This document shows, piece by piece, positions 50,474 through 59,384 of a stretch of DNA of 64,000 nucleotides. Source of the DNA: Alkalihalobacillus sp. YIM B00296 (GTDB lineage Bacteria; Bacillota; Bacilli; Bacillales; Fictibacillaceae); assembly GCF_020179385.1 (NCBI RefSeq), contig NZ_JAIBLJ010000008.1, positions 87,775 to 151,774 of the forward strand, given 5' to 3'. The notes beneath the pieces were generated by a model that saw nothing but the letters and a program-made list of their open reading frames with translations, was not told the DNA's origin and did not search any database. The position numbers were made by a program, and so were the translations under genes. Within the stretch, counting starts at the first letter, position 1, and the number at the start of each line of letters is the position of its first letter.

Positions 50474-51691
50474 GTGTGGAAAAACCGTAATTTTTTATTG
50501 CTCATGTTCGGTTTAGCGGTTTCAAGTACAGGACTCTGGGTAGGGATCATCGGTAACCTTGAGTTCTTACAAAAGAATGTTGAATCATCATTTTTACAGG
50601 CACTTATCATCTTATCAGGATTTCTGGTTGGAATTTTCCTTGCTCCGATGGCTGGTCGGGTAATCGATCGGAGTGTCAAACGTAACATTTTGATCTATGC
50701 GGGGATCGCCAGATGTATCGCGATATTGTTCATGTACCTGGCGATCGCAACAAATTCGGTGTGGTGGATGTTGGTCTATACGTTTATCATTGGAATCTCA
50801 GGTACATTTTCCAATCCAGCCATGCAAACCATGATCCCTTTGATTGTACCGAAAGAGCAGCTGCTTGACGCGAACAGCGTGAACGTAAACATATTCACTG
50901 GTGCAAGGATCGTCGGTACTGCCCTTGGAGGGCTCATGCTCGTTGGAATGTCGCTCTTTTCCCTGTATTCCGTCACACTTATATCCTATATACTTTTGTT
51001 GATCGGTACCTTTTTCATCAAAGTAGATGAAGAACCGAGGAAAGTAAATAAGAAAGACAAGAAAGAAAACTTTATTGGTACATTGCGTGAATTGTATCCG
51101 ATTGTCCGAAAACAACCAATGGTGGTCTATGGAATCTTTCTGTTGATGCCTGCGTTCCTGTTTTTGGCTGGATTTAACTTGATTGTTATCGAAATCAGTG
51201 AGCTGCAAGACAATCCAGGCATTAAAGGGATCCTTTATACGGTAGAAGGGCTTTGTGTATTTGTGGGAACATTCCTGGCAGGGAAATTTTTCAAAGAAAA
51301 CCCGAAGCTCACCTATATGTTTGCCATCACTTTTATTATTGCAACCGCACAGACCACATTGTTCTTGGCTGATCATCCGATGATGTCGATCTTTTCCTTC
51401 GGGCTATTCGGGTTAGCAGCTGGAACACTCTTTCCGGTGGTCACGACCATTTTCCAAACGGATGTGCCATCTGACTATCATGGCCGGTTCTTTTCGATCA
51501 AAGGAATGGTTGATAACATCCTATTCCAAGCATTGATGCTATTGACTGGCTTGTTTCTTGATACGATCGGATTCAAATACATGGTCATAGCATTTGGTGC
51601 CGCTTCTTTCATATTTGTGATCATCATTTTGGTGCGTCACCTGACAATTACAGCACGAAAGAAAGAGAAGACTGTCGTTTTACCAAGATAA
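50474..51691 (+). CDS. MFS transporter, probable efflux
   Basis: A 405-residue major facilitator with about 12 membrane helices. The loop motif after helix 2 reads APMAGRVIDRSVKRN, typical of the antiporter group, and the middle loop contains the charged VDEEPRKVNKKDKKE. This group includes macrolide and multidrug exporters; the substrate is unknown. The start is GTG 50474, preceded by AGAGGGGAT. It is followed by a terminator. Confidence 0.77.
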   Translation: MWKNRNFLLLMFGLAVSSTGLWVGIIGNLEFLQKNVESSFLQALIILSGFLVGIFLAPMAGRVIDRSVKRNILIYAGIARCIAILFMYLAIATNSVWWMLVYTFIIGISGTFSNPAMQTMIPLIVPKEQLLDANSVNVNIFTGARIVGTALGGLMLVGMSLFSLYSVTLISYILLLIGTFFIKVDEEPRKVNKKDKKENFIGTLRELYPIVRKQPMVVYGIFLLMPAFLFLAGFNLIVIEISELQDNPGIKGILYTVEGLCVFVGTFLAGKFFKENPKLTYMFAITFIIATAQTTLFLADHPMMSIFSFGLFGLAAGTLFPVVTTIFQTDVPSDYHGRFFSIKGMVDNILFQALMLLTGLFLDTIGFKYMVIAFGAASFIFVIIILVRHLTITARKKEKTVVLPR

Positions 51692-51708
51692 ATGTCGAAC
51701 GATTGTGA

Positions 51709-51737
51709 GATGCAAAAATATTTTTTGCATCTTTTTT
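51709..51737 (+). terminator. terminator of the MFS gene
   Basis: GATGCAAAAA and TTTTTGCATC form a stem with TAT in the loop and a T run. Confidence 0.85.
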
Positions 51738-51920
51738 CATGTTAAAAAAATAAAAGGATTTTCGGATCTTTTGCCTATATTATTTGAAAATACCTTGAAT
51801 GTTTGTTTGGTTAATTTTATAATATTTTTAAAATAATCCAAAAAGTATGAAAATTGTAACATTTGATAAACAAATCAAGTTGGGTGAGCTACTTTAAGAG
51901 GATTTATCTGTCTGAAGGAA

Positions 51921-52194
51921 TTGTTGCAAATTAAAAATCTAAAGCCCTTTTTTCAAAAAGAAACAGTAAAAGCGGTAAATGGAATTAATTTTAAAATACA
52001 TAAAGAAGTAGAAACCCTGACCTTAGTGGAAAAAGCATGACCTCCAAAGCTGGAAGAACAAACTCCAGACGATAATGAATACTGCTCCATGGTACTAGAT
52101 CTTCCTTGGAATAATGATTCTGATTACCGTTTTAGCTTTTAACTTTGTTGGTAATGGATTACGAGATGCGTTCGATCTAAAAATGAAATCATAA
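51921..52194 (+). pseudogene. relics of an oligopeptide ABC transporter
   Basis: 51921-52040 encodes LLQIKNLKPFFQKETVKAVN and GINFKIHK, the start of a Dpp/Opp-type ATPase, ending at a TGA before the Walker A. 52100-52194 encodes IFLGIMILITVLAFNFVGNG LRDAFDLKMKS, the typical last helix and tail of the OppC/DppC permease. The order is ATPase fragment then permease fragment, as if most of an operon was deleted. The rest of 51740-52210 holds nothing else. Confidence 0.65.
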
Positions 52195-52216
52195 AGATTT
52201 CGAAGGAGGATGAAAT

Positions 52217-54205
52217 ATGGATCAATTACATGGTATTAAAATTGACGATCTATACAACTTGAAATTTGTCAATAATCCACAACTGTCTCCCGATGGAAAC
52301 CGCTTGGCCTATGTTGTAAAAGAAATTAATGATCAAAAGAAATATCAATCGAACCTTTATTTGTTGGATATCGGGACGAAAAAAGCTGTTCGATGGACGA
52401 GCGGCAGTTCCATGGATACATTTCCGAGATGGTCTCCAGATGGTTCGTCATTGCTGTTTTTATCAAGCCGCTCTGGAAAAAATCAAGTATGGCTAATTTC
52501 GACTGATGGTGGTGAGCCAGAGCAACTTACTGATGAAGAAAATGGTGTGTCCAACCCTTCATGGCATCCAGAAGGAAAATCAGTCCTTTATCAATACACT
52601 GTAGAGAAGAAGGATAAAAAAGAACCTAAGCCGATCGTGGTTGATAAACTGAAATACAAGGCTGACGGGAAGGCGGCGTTAACCTATCAATCCTATGTTT
52701 ATATCAGTGAGATATCGTTACAGGATCGGAAAATCAATAGGTTGTCTGAAGGGGATCATGATCATTTGAATGCCAACTATACACCTGATGGCCAAGCGAT
52801 CGTCTATTCGAAATTTCAAGAAGATGTTCCAGGGTCATACCGTCGATCGAGTGTCTATTATCATGAAGTTGATGGTAACACTGTAAGAATATCAGAAACT
52901 GATGGAACATTCACTCATCCGTTATGTTCACCTGACGGGCGATACATCGCCTATGTCGGTCATGATCAGCGGTATGGCGGAGCAACTTACAACGAAATTT
53001 TCGTTTATGATCGTGAGCATAGTACCACTCATTGTTTGACTGAAAAACTGGATCTCCAGGTAGGGGATATGATGATCAGTGATTTGCAAGCTGCCGAACC
53101 AGCACCGAACTTGCGCTGGAGCAGCAATAGTGAGATTCTTTACTTTTTAGCGAGCGAGTTCGGTAACACAGAACTCTATTCAATCGATTTATTCGGGAAT
53201 GTCGATAAGATTGTGGAAGGGGACCGTCATATCTTCCAGTATGATGTTGATGATAACAGGAAAGATGTGTACCTTGCTGTCAGTACGCCGACACATCCTG
53301 GGGATCTCGTCCGTCATGATATCAATAGTTTGATGGAAGAACCTCTCACTTTTCATAATGAACCGCTAATGGATAATACCAAGTTATCCGTCCCGGAGCC
53401 CGTTCAGTTTCCGAGCCAGGATGGTATTGTTATTCATGGATGGATTCTCAAACCGCATAATTTTAAAAATGGTAAGAAATATCCGCTGGTCCTGGAGATC
53501 CATGGCGGACCACACATGATGTATGGGAATACTTTTTTTCACGAGTTCCAGGTATTGACATCAAAGGAATATGCTGTTTTGTATTTGAACCCCAGAGGAA
53601 GCCATGGGTATGGGCAAAACTTTGTCAATGCTTGTTGTGGCGATTATGGCGGTGGAGACTATGAAGACCTTATGGCAGGAGTCGATCATGCTTTAGAAAG
53701 TTATGAGTGGATCGACCCAGAGCAGCTATTTGTCACCGGTGGAAGTTACGGAGGATTCATGACCAACTGGATCGTCGGGAATACAAATCGCTTCAAAGCT
53801 GCTGTAACACAGCGCTCCATTTGTAACTGGCATAGCTTTTACGGTGTAAGTGATATCGGGTATTTCTTTACCCAGTGGGAGATAGGTGCCCATATGGAGG
53901 ACAATCCAGATAAGTTATGGCACCACTCACCGATAAGACTTGTCAAACAAATCGAAACGCCACTTCTCATCTTACATGGAGAGAAGGATTACCGATGTCC
54001 AATTGAGCAAGCAGAGCAATTATTCGTTGCTTTGAAGCAACAAAACAAGACGACACGCTTTGTTCGTTTTCCTGAAGCGGATCATAACTTATCACGCTCT
54101 GGAGACCCAGTAATGAGGGTTGCACGACTGGAACAAATTTCAGGTTGGTTTGACGACTACAGGGCTACCGTACATTTCTCGGACATGGTAAAAACACCAT
54201 CATAA
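52217..54205 (+). CDS. S9 family prolyl-oligopeptidase-like peptidase (YuxL-like)
   Basis: A 662-residue peptidase of the acylaminoacyl-peptidase group. The N-terminal part is a beta-propeller with WD-like blades (PRWSPDGSSLLFLSSR, YIAYVGHD). The C-terminal alpha/beta-hydrolase domain has Ser510 in GGSYGG, Asp591 in GEKDYRCP and His623 in EADHNLS. It would cut short peptides or N-acylated residues in the cytoplasm. Length is near that of B. subtilis YuxL. GAAGGAGGATG precedes the ATG. Relics of a peptide importer lie directly upstream. Confidence 0.85.
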   Translation: MDQLHGIKIDDLYNLKFVNNPQLSPDGNRLAYVVKEINDQKKYQSNLYLLDIGTKKAVRWTSGSSMDTFPRWSPDGSSLLFLSSRSGKNQVWLISTDGGEPEQLTDEENGVSNPSWHPEGKSVLYQYTVEKKDKKEPKPIVVDKLKYKADGKAALTYQSYVYISEISLQDRKINRLSEGDHDHLNANYTPDGQAIVYSKFQEDVPGSYRRSSVYYHEVDGNTVRISETDGTFTHPLCSPDGRYIAYVGHDQRYGGATYNEIFVYDREHSTTHCLTEKLDLQVGDMMISDLQAAEPAPNLRWSSNSEILYFLASEFGNTELYSIDLFGNVDKIVEGDRHIFQYDVDDNRKDVYLAVSTPTHPGDLVRHDINSLMEEPLTFHNEPLMDNTKLSVPEPVQFPSQDGIVIHGWILKPHNFKNGKKYPLVLEIHGGPHMMYGNTFFHEFQVLTSKEYAVLYLNPRGSHGYGQNFVNACCGDYGGGDYEDLMAGVDHALESYEWIDPEQLFVTGGSYGGFMTNWIVGNTNRFKAAVTQRSICNWHSFYGVSDIGYFFTQWEIGAHMEDNPDKLWHHSPIRLVKQIETPLLILHGEKDYRCPIEQAEQLFVALKQQNKTTRFVRFPEADHNLSRSGDPVMRVARLEQISGWFDDYRATVHFSDMVKTPS

Positions 54206-54210
54206 GATAC

Positions 54211-54558
54211 TTAAGTCTGACATTTACCGCAGCAAAACGAATTTGCTGGGCATTTGCCAGACTTTTTTATTGGTGTGTAAGCCAGCCCCTCTTTTTCCAG
54301 TTCTCTGATGATCGGTAAGACAGCAATATCTGCTGAAATCGGAACAATCAGCATATGGGCAAGGCTGAAAAAATAAATACAATGATCAATCAATGGATTG
54401 ATGATGGCAAATGCATCAACTGCATATTCTATCGTAAATTGTTCAGACTTTTGGCTTTCTTGTTTGATGATCTGTAGAATCGCTTTTTGGAAGCTACGTC
54501 CACCTATTAACCTCAAATTCCCACTTATTATGGTTCCCCTATTATTGTCAACCATCAT
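54211..54558 (-). CDS. hypothetical protein with Cys-rich end
   Basis: A 115-residue protein: one hydrophobic central region (DHCIYFFSLAHMLIVPIS) and a C-terminal tail CPANSFCCGKCQT with four cysteines that could bind a metal. I do not recognise the family. Its last codons are also the stem of the terminator of the facing S9 peptidase gene. Confidence 0.55.
   Translation of the reverse strand: MMVDNNRGTIISGNLRLIGGRSFQKAILQIIKQESQKSEQFTIEYAVDAFAIINPLIDHCIYFFSLAHMLIVPISADIAVLPIIRELEKEGLAYTPIKKSGKCPANSFCCGKCQT
54213..54266 (+). terminator. S9 gene terminator overlapping a coding end
   Basis: AAGTCTG and CAGACTT form the base and CAGCAAA and TTTGCTG the top of a long hairpin with an imperfect middle, followed by TTTTTT at about 54262. 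Confidence 0.7.
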
Positions 54559-54654
54559 CTATTATACCTAGAAACATATTTTTAAAAATACATTTATGAG
54601 ACAGCCTGTATGAATCATAGAATGGAAGGAACAGGGTGGGAAGGGTGAAGGCTG

Positions 54655-54795
54655 ATGAAGGGGTTAGATTGGCAGATGCTCGCATTTGTAACAGTATCTC
54701 TTTTCCATGACCATTGGGTATACTCAAGGCTCCCTAAACTTTATTATTATGATACCGCTTTTTCCAGGAGGAAAGGTGAGGCAAAGGAAGAATAA
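54655..54795 (+). pseudogene. small membrane protein, frameshifted
   Basis: ATG 54655 begins KGLDWQMLAFVTVSLF, then goes into an unlikely stretch. The alternative frame gives MTIGYTQGSLNFIIMIPLFP GGK, a natural second helix, from the base after CTTTTCC. One T too many in the T4 run would explain it. The original frame ends GEAKEE at 54793. About 45 residues, function unknown. Confidence 0.42.
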
Positions 54796-54861
54796 AAGGT
54801 TTTCACGATGGAATCTAGAAAGACATATGGACTGGCAATTTGAAAAAAGGAGACTTCGTAT

Positions 54862-56556
54862 ATGAAATTTTCAGATTATAAGTATGAAAGACCTGATATG
54901 GAAAAATTCAAACATACGTTCTTTTCTATATTGGAAGAATTCGAACAAGCTGATAGTTTCGCAGAACAGAATCAACAGCTTGGAAATATCGTCCAGCTAC
55001 GTAACGAGTTCGAATCGATGATGAATATCTGTCATGTACGGCATACGATTGATACGAATGATGTTTATTATAAAGAAGAACATGATTTCTTTGATGAAAA
55101 TTCCCCAATCTATGAAGGATACATATCTAAGTTTTATAAAAAACTTGTTGATTCAAAATTTCGATCCGAACTGGAAAAGGAATGGGGACCCCAGCTTTTC
55201 AAGATTGCAGAGCTATCATTAAAGACCTTCTCAGATGAAATTGTTGACGATTTAAAGAAAGAAAACAAACTGGCTTCAGAGTATTCCAAGTTGATTGCTT
55301 CTGCAAAGATCGAGTTTGAAGGGGAGGAACGGACGCTAGCACAAATGAGCCCTTTCATACAATCGAAAGACAGGAATTTGAGAAAACGCGCAAGTGAAGC
55401 CCGATATGGATTCTTCGTTGAAAATGAAGCTAAGCTTGATGATATTTACGATCAGCTTGTAAAGGTAAGAACAGAGATTGCGAAGAAACTAGGTTATGAT
55501 AACTTCGTACAGCTAGGATATGATCGATTGACCAGGACGGACTACACAGCTAACGAGGTAAGTATATTCCGGGATCAGGTAAAGGATTATATCATTCCGA
55601 TTACCCAGAAATTATATGAACGGCAGAAAAAACGGATCGGCCTCGACAGGTTGGCTTACTATGACTTGCCTTTCAGTTTTAAAACAGGCAATCCTACTCC
55701 AAAAGGAAACCCAGAATGGATCATTGAAAATGGTAAAAAGATGTATGCGGAGCTTTCTTCTGAAACGGATGAATTCTTTCAATTTATGGATGAGAATAAG
55801 CTTATGGACCTCGTCAGTAAACGCGGGAAACGTTCGGGTGGGTATTGCACTTATATAAGCAAGTATAAAGCGCCATTCATCTTTTCTAATTTCGTGGGTA
55901 CTTCCCATGACATCGATGTTCTGACCCATGAAGCAGGCCACGCATTCCAAGTATATTCCAGCAGGCATTTATCTGTACCAGAATATAGTTTTCCGACCTA
56001 TGAAGCTGCGGAGATCCATTCAATGAGCATGGAGTTTTTCACATGGCCATGGATGGAATTGTTCTTTGAAGAGGACACGGAAAAATACAAGTTCAGCCAT
56101 TTAAGCGGGGCTTTGATGTTCATTCCGTACGGAGTTGCAGTGGATGAGTTTCAACATTACGTATATGAGAATCCAGAAGCATCACCTGCTGAACGGAAAT
56201 CTGCCTGGAGGAAAATCGAGTGGAAGTATCTCCCGCACCGTGATTATACAGAAAATGACTACTTGGAACGAGGTGGATTCTGGCATCAACAGGGTCATAT
56301 TTTCAGGACTCCATTTTATTATATCGACTATACATTGGCTCAAATCTGTGCACTGCAATTTTGGAGAAAAGCAAACGAAAACAAAGACCTGGCGTGGGAA
56401 GAATACCTTCATTTATGTAACCAGGGAGGAAGTAAATCATTTACAGAGCTTGTGAATGTTGCCAACCTCCAGTCTCCTTTCGAAATAAAATGTGTGCAAT
56501 CTGTCGTTTCTGAAATTGAAAAGTGGCTTGATTCTGTTGACGACCAAGCTCTATAA
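54862..56556 (+). CDS. M3 family oligoendopeptidase (PepF-like)
   Basis: A 564-residue zinc metallopeptidase that degrades peptides of about 6-18 residues in the cytoplasm. The zinc motif is His356-Glu-Ala-Gly-His360 in VLTHEAGHAFQ, with the third ligand Glu in YEAAEIHSMSMEFF. The shorter length and layout match the Bacillus M3-type oligoendopeptidases. AAAAGGAGACT precedes the ATG. It lies next to an S9 peptidase and relics of peptide import, suggesting a peptide-use region. Confidence 0.87.
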   Translation: MKFSDYKYERPDMEKFKHTFFSILEEFEQADSFAEQNQQLGNIVQLRNEFESMMNICHVRHTIDTNDVYYKEEHDFFDENSPIYEGYISKFYKKLVDSKFRSELEKEWGPQLFKIAELSLKTFSDEIVDDLKKENKLASEYSKLIASAKIEFEGEERTLAQMSPFIQSKDRNLRKRASEARYGFFVENEAKLDDIYDQLVKVRTEIAKKLGYDNFVQLGYDRLTRTDYTANEVSIFRDQVKDYIIPITQKLYERQKKRIGLDRLAYYDLPFSFKTGNPTPKGNPEWIIENGKKMYAELSSETDEFFQFMDENKLMDLVSKRGKRSGGYCTYISKYKAPFIFSNFVGTSHDIDVLTHEAGHAFQVYSSRHLSVPEYSFPTYEAAEIHSMSMEFFTWPWMELFFEEDTEKYKFSHLSGALMFIPYGVAVDEFQHYVYENPEASPAERKSAWRKIEWKYLPHRDYTENDYLERGGFWHQQGHIFRTPFYYIDYTLAQICALQFWRKANENKDLAWEEYLHLCNQGGSKSFTELVNVANLQSPFEIKCVQSVVSEIEKWLDSVDDQAL

Positions 56557-56643
56557 TAATGGAGTATTGCATTGGTTCGTACGGACACCATATAGAACAG
56601 CAGCTACAGCATTGAATAAGATTTCAGAGGAAGGAATGATTTT

Positions 56644-57351
56644 ATGAGTATTCATATAGGGGCCAAAGAAGGCGAAATTGCAGAAACGGTACTGCTTCCG
56701 GGAGATCCTCTAAGAGCGAAGTATATTGCAGAAACATTTTTAGAGGAAGTGACTAGCTATAATGAAGTCAGAGGCATGCTTGGATTCACTGGAACCTATA
56801 AAGGAAAGCGTATTTCTGTCCAAGGAACGGGGATGGGGATCCCGTCCATTTCAATCTATGCGCATGAGTTGATGGATCATTACGGTGTAAAGAATCTGAT
56901 CCGTGTCGGCACATGTGGTGCTTTCCAAAAGGATGTAAAAGTTCGTGATGTCATCATTGCAATGTCAGCGTCAACAGATTCATCATCCAATCAGCACCGT
57001 TTCGGAATCGATTATTCTCCGACGGCCAATTTCGATCTCCTTCATAGCGCATATGAAAACGCAGTGGAACACGGATTAGAAGTGAAGGTCGGTAATGTGT
57101 TCACAAGTGATACCTTCTACAATGACACATTGGATCTGGCGAAAAAATTAGCAGATTATCAAGTCCTTGCAGTCGAAATGGAAACATCAGCATTATATAC
57201 ATTAGCGAATAAATTCGGGGTAAAAGCCCTGTCTATCCTAACAGTCAGCGATCATGTTTTCACAGGGGAATCGACTTCTTCAGAAGAAAGACAAGAAACA
57301 TTCAATGAAATGATCGAGGTTGCACTCGATACAGCAGTGGACAATCAATAA
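56644..57351 (+). CDS. deoD: DeoD, purine nucleoside phosphorylase
   Basis: A 235-residue trimeric/hexameric-type purine nucleoside phosphorylase. It cleaves purine (deoxy)nucleosides with phosphate to base and (deoxy)ribose-1-phosphate. Motifs: [17 protein letters not shown], the phosphate-binding [22 protein letters not shown], the sugar-binding VEMETSAL, and the catalytic Asp in TVSDHV. GAGGAAGGAATG precedes the ATG. A terminator follows. Confidence 0.92.
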   Translation: MSIHIGAKEGEIAETVLLPGDPLRAKYIAETFLEEVTSYNEVRGMLGFTGTYKGKRISVQGTGMGIPSISIYAHELMDHYGVKNLIRVGTCGAFQKDVKVRDVIIAMSASTDSSSNQHRFGIDYSPTANFDLLHSAYENAVEHGLEVKVGNVFTSDTFYNDTLDLAKKLADYQVLAVEMETSALYTLANKFGVKALSILTVSDHVFTGESTSSEERQETFNEMIEVALDTAVDNQ

Positions 57352-57360
57352 TTGGATTGG

Positions 57361-57390
57361 AAAGCATCCGTTGAAACGGGTGCTTTTGTT
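57361..57390 (+). terminator. deoD terminator
   Basis: AAAGCATCCGTT and AACGGGTGCTTT form a stem with GA in the loop, followed by TGTTCG. Confidence 0.75.
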
Positions 57391-57419
57391 CGTTTAAAAG
57401 ATAATACTTTTTAACTGTT

Positions 57420-57491
57420 TTGCAAGACAGAGGGGAAAGGTTGCAAAACAAATCCCTAATTTTGCAAAACAATATAGGTTATTTGCAAAAC
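57420..57491. repeat. 21-base periodic array, TTGCAAAAC core
   Basis: TTGCAAGAC at 57420 and TTGCAAAAC at 57441, 57462 and 57483 are spaced exactly 21, 21 and 21 bases. The bases in between are not conserved. This is the cleanest of the arrays in the window. Confidence 0.85.
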
Positions 57492-57529
57492 AAAGAGGAA
57501 TCATTGGGATAATAACGAATATTTTGAAG

Positions 57530-57543
57530 TGAGTAATCACTCA
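57530..57543 (+). promoter_or_regulatory. TGAGT-N4-ACTCA dyad before the ABC exporter operon
   Basis: TGAGTAATCACTCA is a perfect dyad 27 bases before the ATPase gene. The shape is common for TetR-family operators, so it may be the site of the regulator encoded at 59385. Confidence 0.5.
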
Positions 57544-57569
57544 TTTTTATCTGGAGAGGTGGATAAGTC

Positions 57570-58304
57570 ATGGACAATACAATGGTGATCGAACTGACGG
57601 ACTTGACTAAAGCGTTCGGAAGTACGACTGTCATAAAGAAAACATCATTGGAAGTGCAAAACGGGGAGATTTTTGGAATGCTAGGACCATCAGGGGCTGG
57701 AAAAACGACTCTTGTAAAAATGATTGCTGGAATAGAAAAGCCTACCAGTGGTGAACTTCGTCTATTTAACAAAAAGATGCCATCCCATAGGTTGATCCGC
57801 CAGATTGGATATATGGCGCAGACCGATGGCCTTTACCACGACCTTACAGGAATTGAAAACCTGAAGTTCTTTTCTGCCATGTACGGGATGAAAGGAAAAA
57901 AGCAAAAAGAGCGGATGGAGGAAGTACTGGAGCTGGTCGATCTCACCGCATACAAACAGAAGGTGGTACGTAATTATTCGGGAGGAATGAAGAGGAGGTT
58001 ATCTCTGGCAGTCGCATTGCTGCACGAGCCGAAATTGATTTTGTTGGATGAACCGACAGTTGGAATAGATCCTGTTCTTAGGCAGTCGATTTGGAATGAG
58101 CTTTACAAGCTGAAGGAAAAAGGGATGACGATTCTTGTGACGACACATGTCATGGATGAAGCTGACAAATGCGATCGTTTGGCGATGGTGAGAGAGGGAG
58201 CCATCATTGCTGTGGGAAGTCCCGATTCATTAAAAGAAGAGACAAAATCCGAAACGATCGAAGAAGTCTTTTTATATCATGGAGGTGGGAAATATGAGGG
58301 TTAA
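57570..58304 (+). CDS. ABC transporter ATP-binding protein
   Basis: A 244-residue ATPase with Walker A GPSGAGKTT (39-47), Q-loop GYMAQTDGLY, signature YSGGMKRRLS, Walker B LILLDEPTVGID and the H-loop VTTHVMDEA. The family (CcmA/DrrA type) powers exporters of drugs or lipids with ABC-2 permeases. The start follows TGGAGAGGTGG. It overlaps the permease gene, forming an operon with it and a TetR regulator. Confidence 0.88.
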   Translation: MDNTMVIELTDLTKAFGSTTVIKKTSLEVQNGEIFGMLGPSGAGKTTLVKMIAGIEKPTSGELRLFNKKMPSHRLIRQIGYMAQTDGLYHDLTGIENLKFFSAMYGMKGKKQKERMEEVLELVDLTAYKQKVVRNYSGGMKRRLSLAVALLHEPKLILLDEPTVGIDPVLRQSIWNELYKLKEKGMTILVTTHVMDEADKCDRLAMVREGAIIAVGSPDSLKEETKSETIEEVFLYHGGGKYEG

Positions 58305-59310
58305 AGCAATCACCGTCCGGATTATCAAACAATTCTTCCATGATAAAAGGACGCTGGCGATGATGCTTGTTGCGCCGTTACTGATCTTGACGATCATCTC
58401 CCTCGTATTCAATGGGGAAGATTCTGTACCATCGATCGGAATCGAGCAAGTGCCTGAACCGGTAAAAGAGCTATTGAAAGAGCAGAAAATTACTGTGAGT
58501 GAAATGGACCAAGGAGATGCTGAACAAAAATTCAGGGAAGGCAGTTTGGACGCTTGGATTACGTTAGAGGATAATCAACCAAGAATCGTTCTTGAAGGTA
58601 GTGATCCTGGAACAAATCAGATGGTATTGAATATTGTCCAACAAGCTATTCAGTCACCTGGTCAAAAAATCAAGCCTGATGTGGAATACTTCTATGGTAC
58701 TGAAGGCATGACAAGCTTTGATAACTTTGGACCAGTATTGATCGGTTTCTTCGCATTCTTTTTCGTATTCTTGATCGCTGGTGTTTCGTTTTTAAGAGAA
58801 AGAACAGGAGGAACATTAGAGAGATTGATGGGGAGCCCAGTCAAAAAATCAGAGATCGTTATCGGGTATCTGTTGGGGTTCGGCTTTTTCACGCTGATCC
58901 AATCCACTCTGATCGTCATTTATTCGATTTATGTCCTCGACCTTCTAATGATTGGAGATTTCATCTGGGTTCTGGCTGTAACCTTGCTCTGTGCTTTTAC
59001 GGCATTATCTCTCGGAACACTTTTATCAACATATGCTCATAATGAATTGCAGATCATTCAATTTATTCCAATTGTGATTGTGCCCCAAGTTTTCTTTTCA
59101 GGATTGTTCGATTTGGAGGCTATATCGGATTGGGTCAGCTGGATTGGCCCGATCACTCCGCTCTACTATGCAGCAGATGCACTGCGGGATGTTATGATAA
59201 GGGGACTAGGTTTTGAGGAGATTGCGATAAATCTGGCTGTTTTATTTGGGTTTTCATTGCTCTTTTCAGCAGCAAACATTCTGGCGCTACGAAAATACCG
59301 CAGCTTTTGA
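58294..59310 (+). CDS. ABC-2 type permease
   Basis: A 338-residue membrane protein. One N-terminal helix (about 21-43) and an external domain of about 100 residues (SIGIEQVPEPVKELLKEQKI and on) precede five helices, with the ABC-2 motif SFLRERTGGTLERLMGSPVK after helix 2. It forms the export channel with the ATPase before it. The start is ATG 58294 with GGAGGTGGG upstream; the earlier ATG 58279 is part of that site. Substrate unknown. Confidence 0.85.
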   Translation: MRVKAITVRIIKQFFHDKRTLAMMLVAPLLILTIISLVFNGEDSVPSIGIEQVPEPVKELLKEQKITVSEMDQGDAEQKFREGSLDAWITLEDNQPRIVLEGSDPGTNQMVLNIVQQAIQSPGQKIKPDVEYFYGTEGMTSFDNFGPVLIGFFAFFFVFLIAGVSFLRERTGGTLERLMGSPVKKSEIVIGYLLGFGFFTLIQSTLIVIYSIYVLDLLMIGDFIWVLAVTLLCAFTALSLGTLLSTYAHNELQIIQFIPIVIVPQVFFSGLFDLEAISDWVSWIGPITPLYYAADALRDVMIRGLGFEEIAINLAVLFGFSLLFSAANILALRKYRSF

Positions 59311-59325
59311 TAGGAGTATCGACTA

Positions 59326-59375
59326 TTCAGACGAAACCAAGTATATTTAGACAAAACAGTAAAGTTCGATAAAGG
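59326..59375. repeat. short-period repeat, TTCAGACGAAAC core
   Basis: TTCAGACGAAAC at 59326 and TTTAGACAAAAC at 59346 are 20 bases apart, and a weaker TTCGATAAAG follows about 20 bases on. It resembles the other periodic arrays but is less regular. Confidence 0.4.
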
Positions 59376-59384
59376 AGTACTCGT

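Noticed and set aside
57420-57491. CRISPR array
   Set aside because: Repeats of 9 bases with 12-base gaps are far too short, and no cas gene is present in the window.
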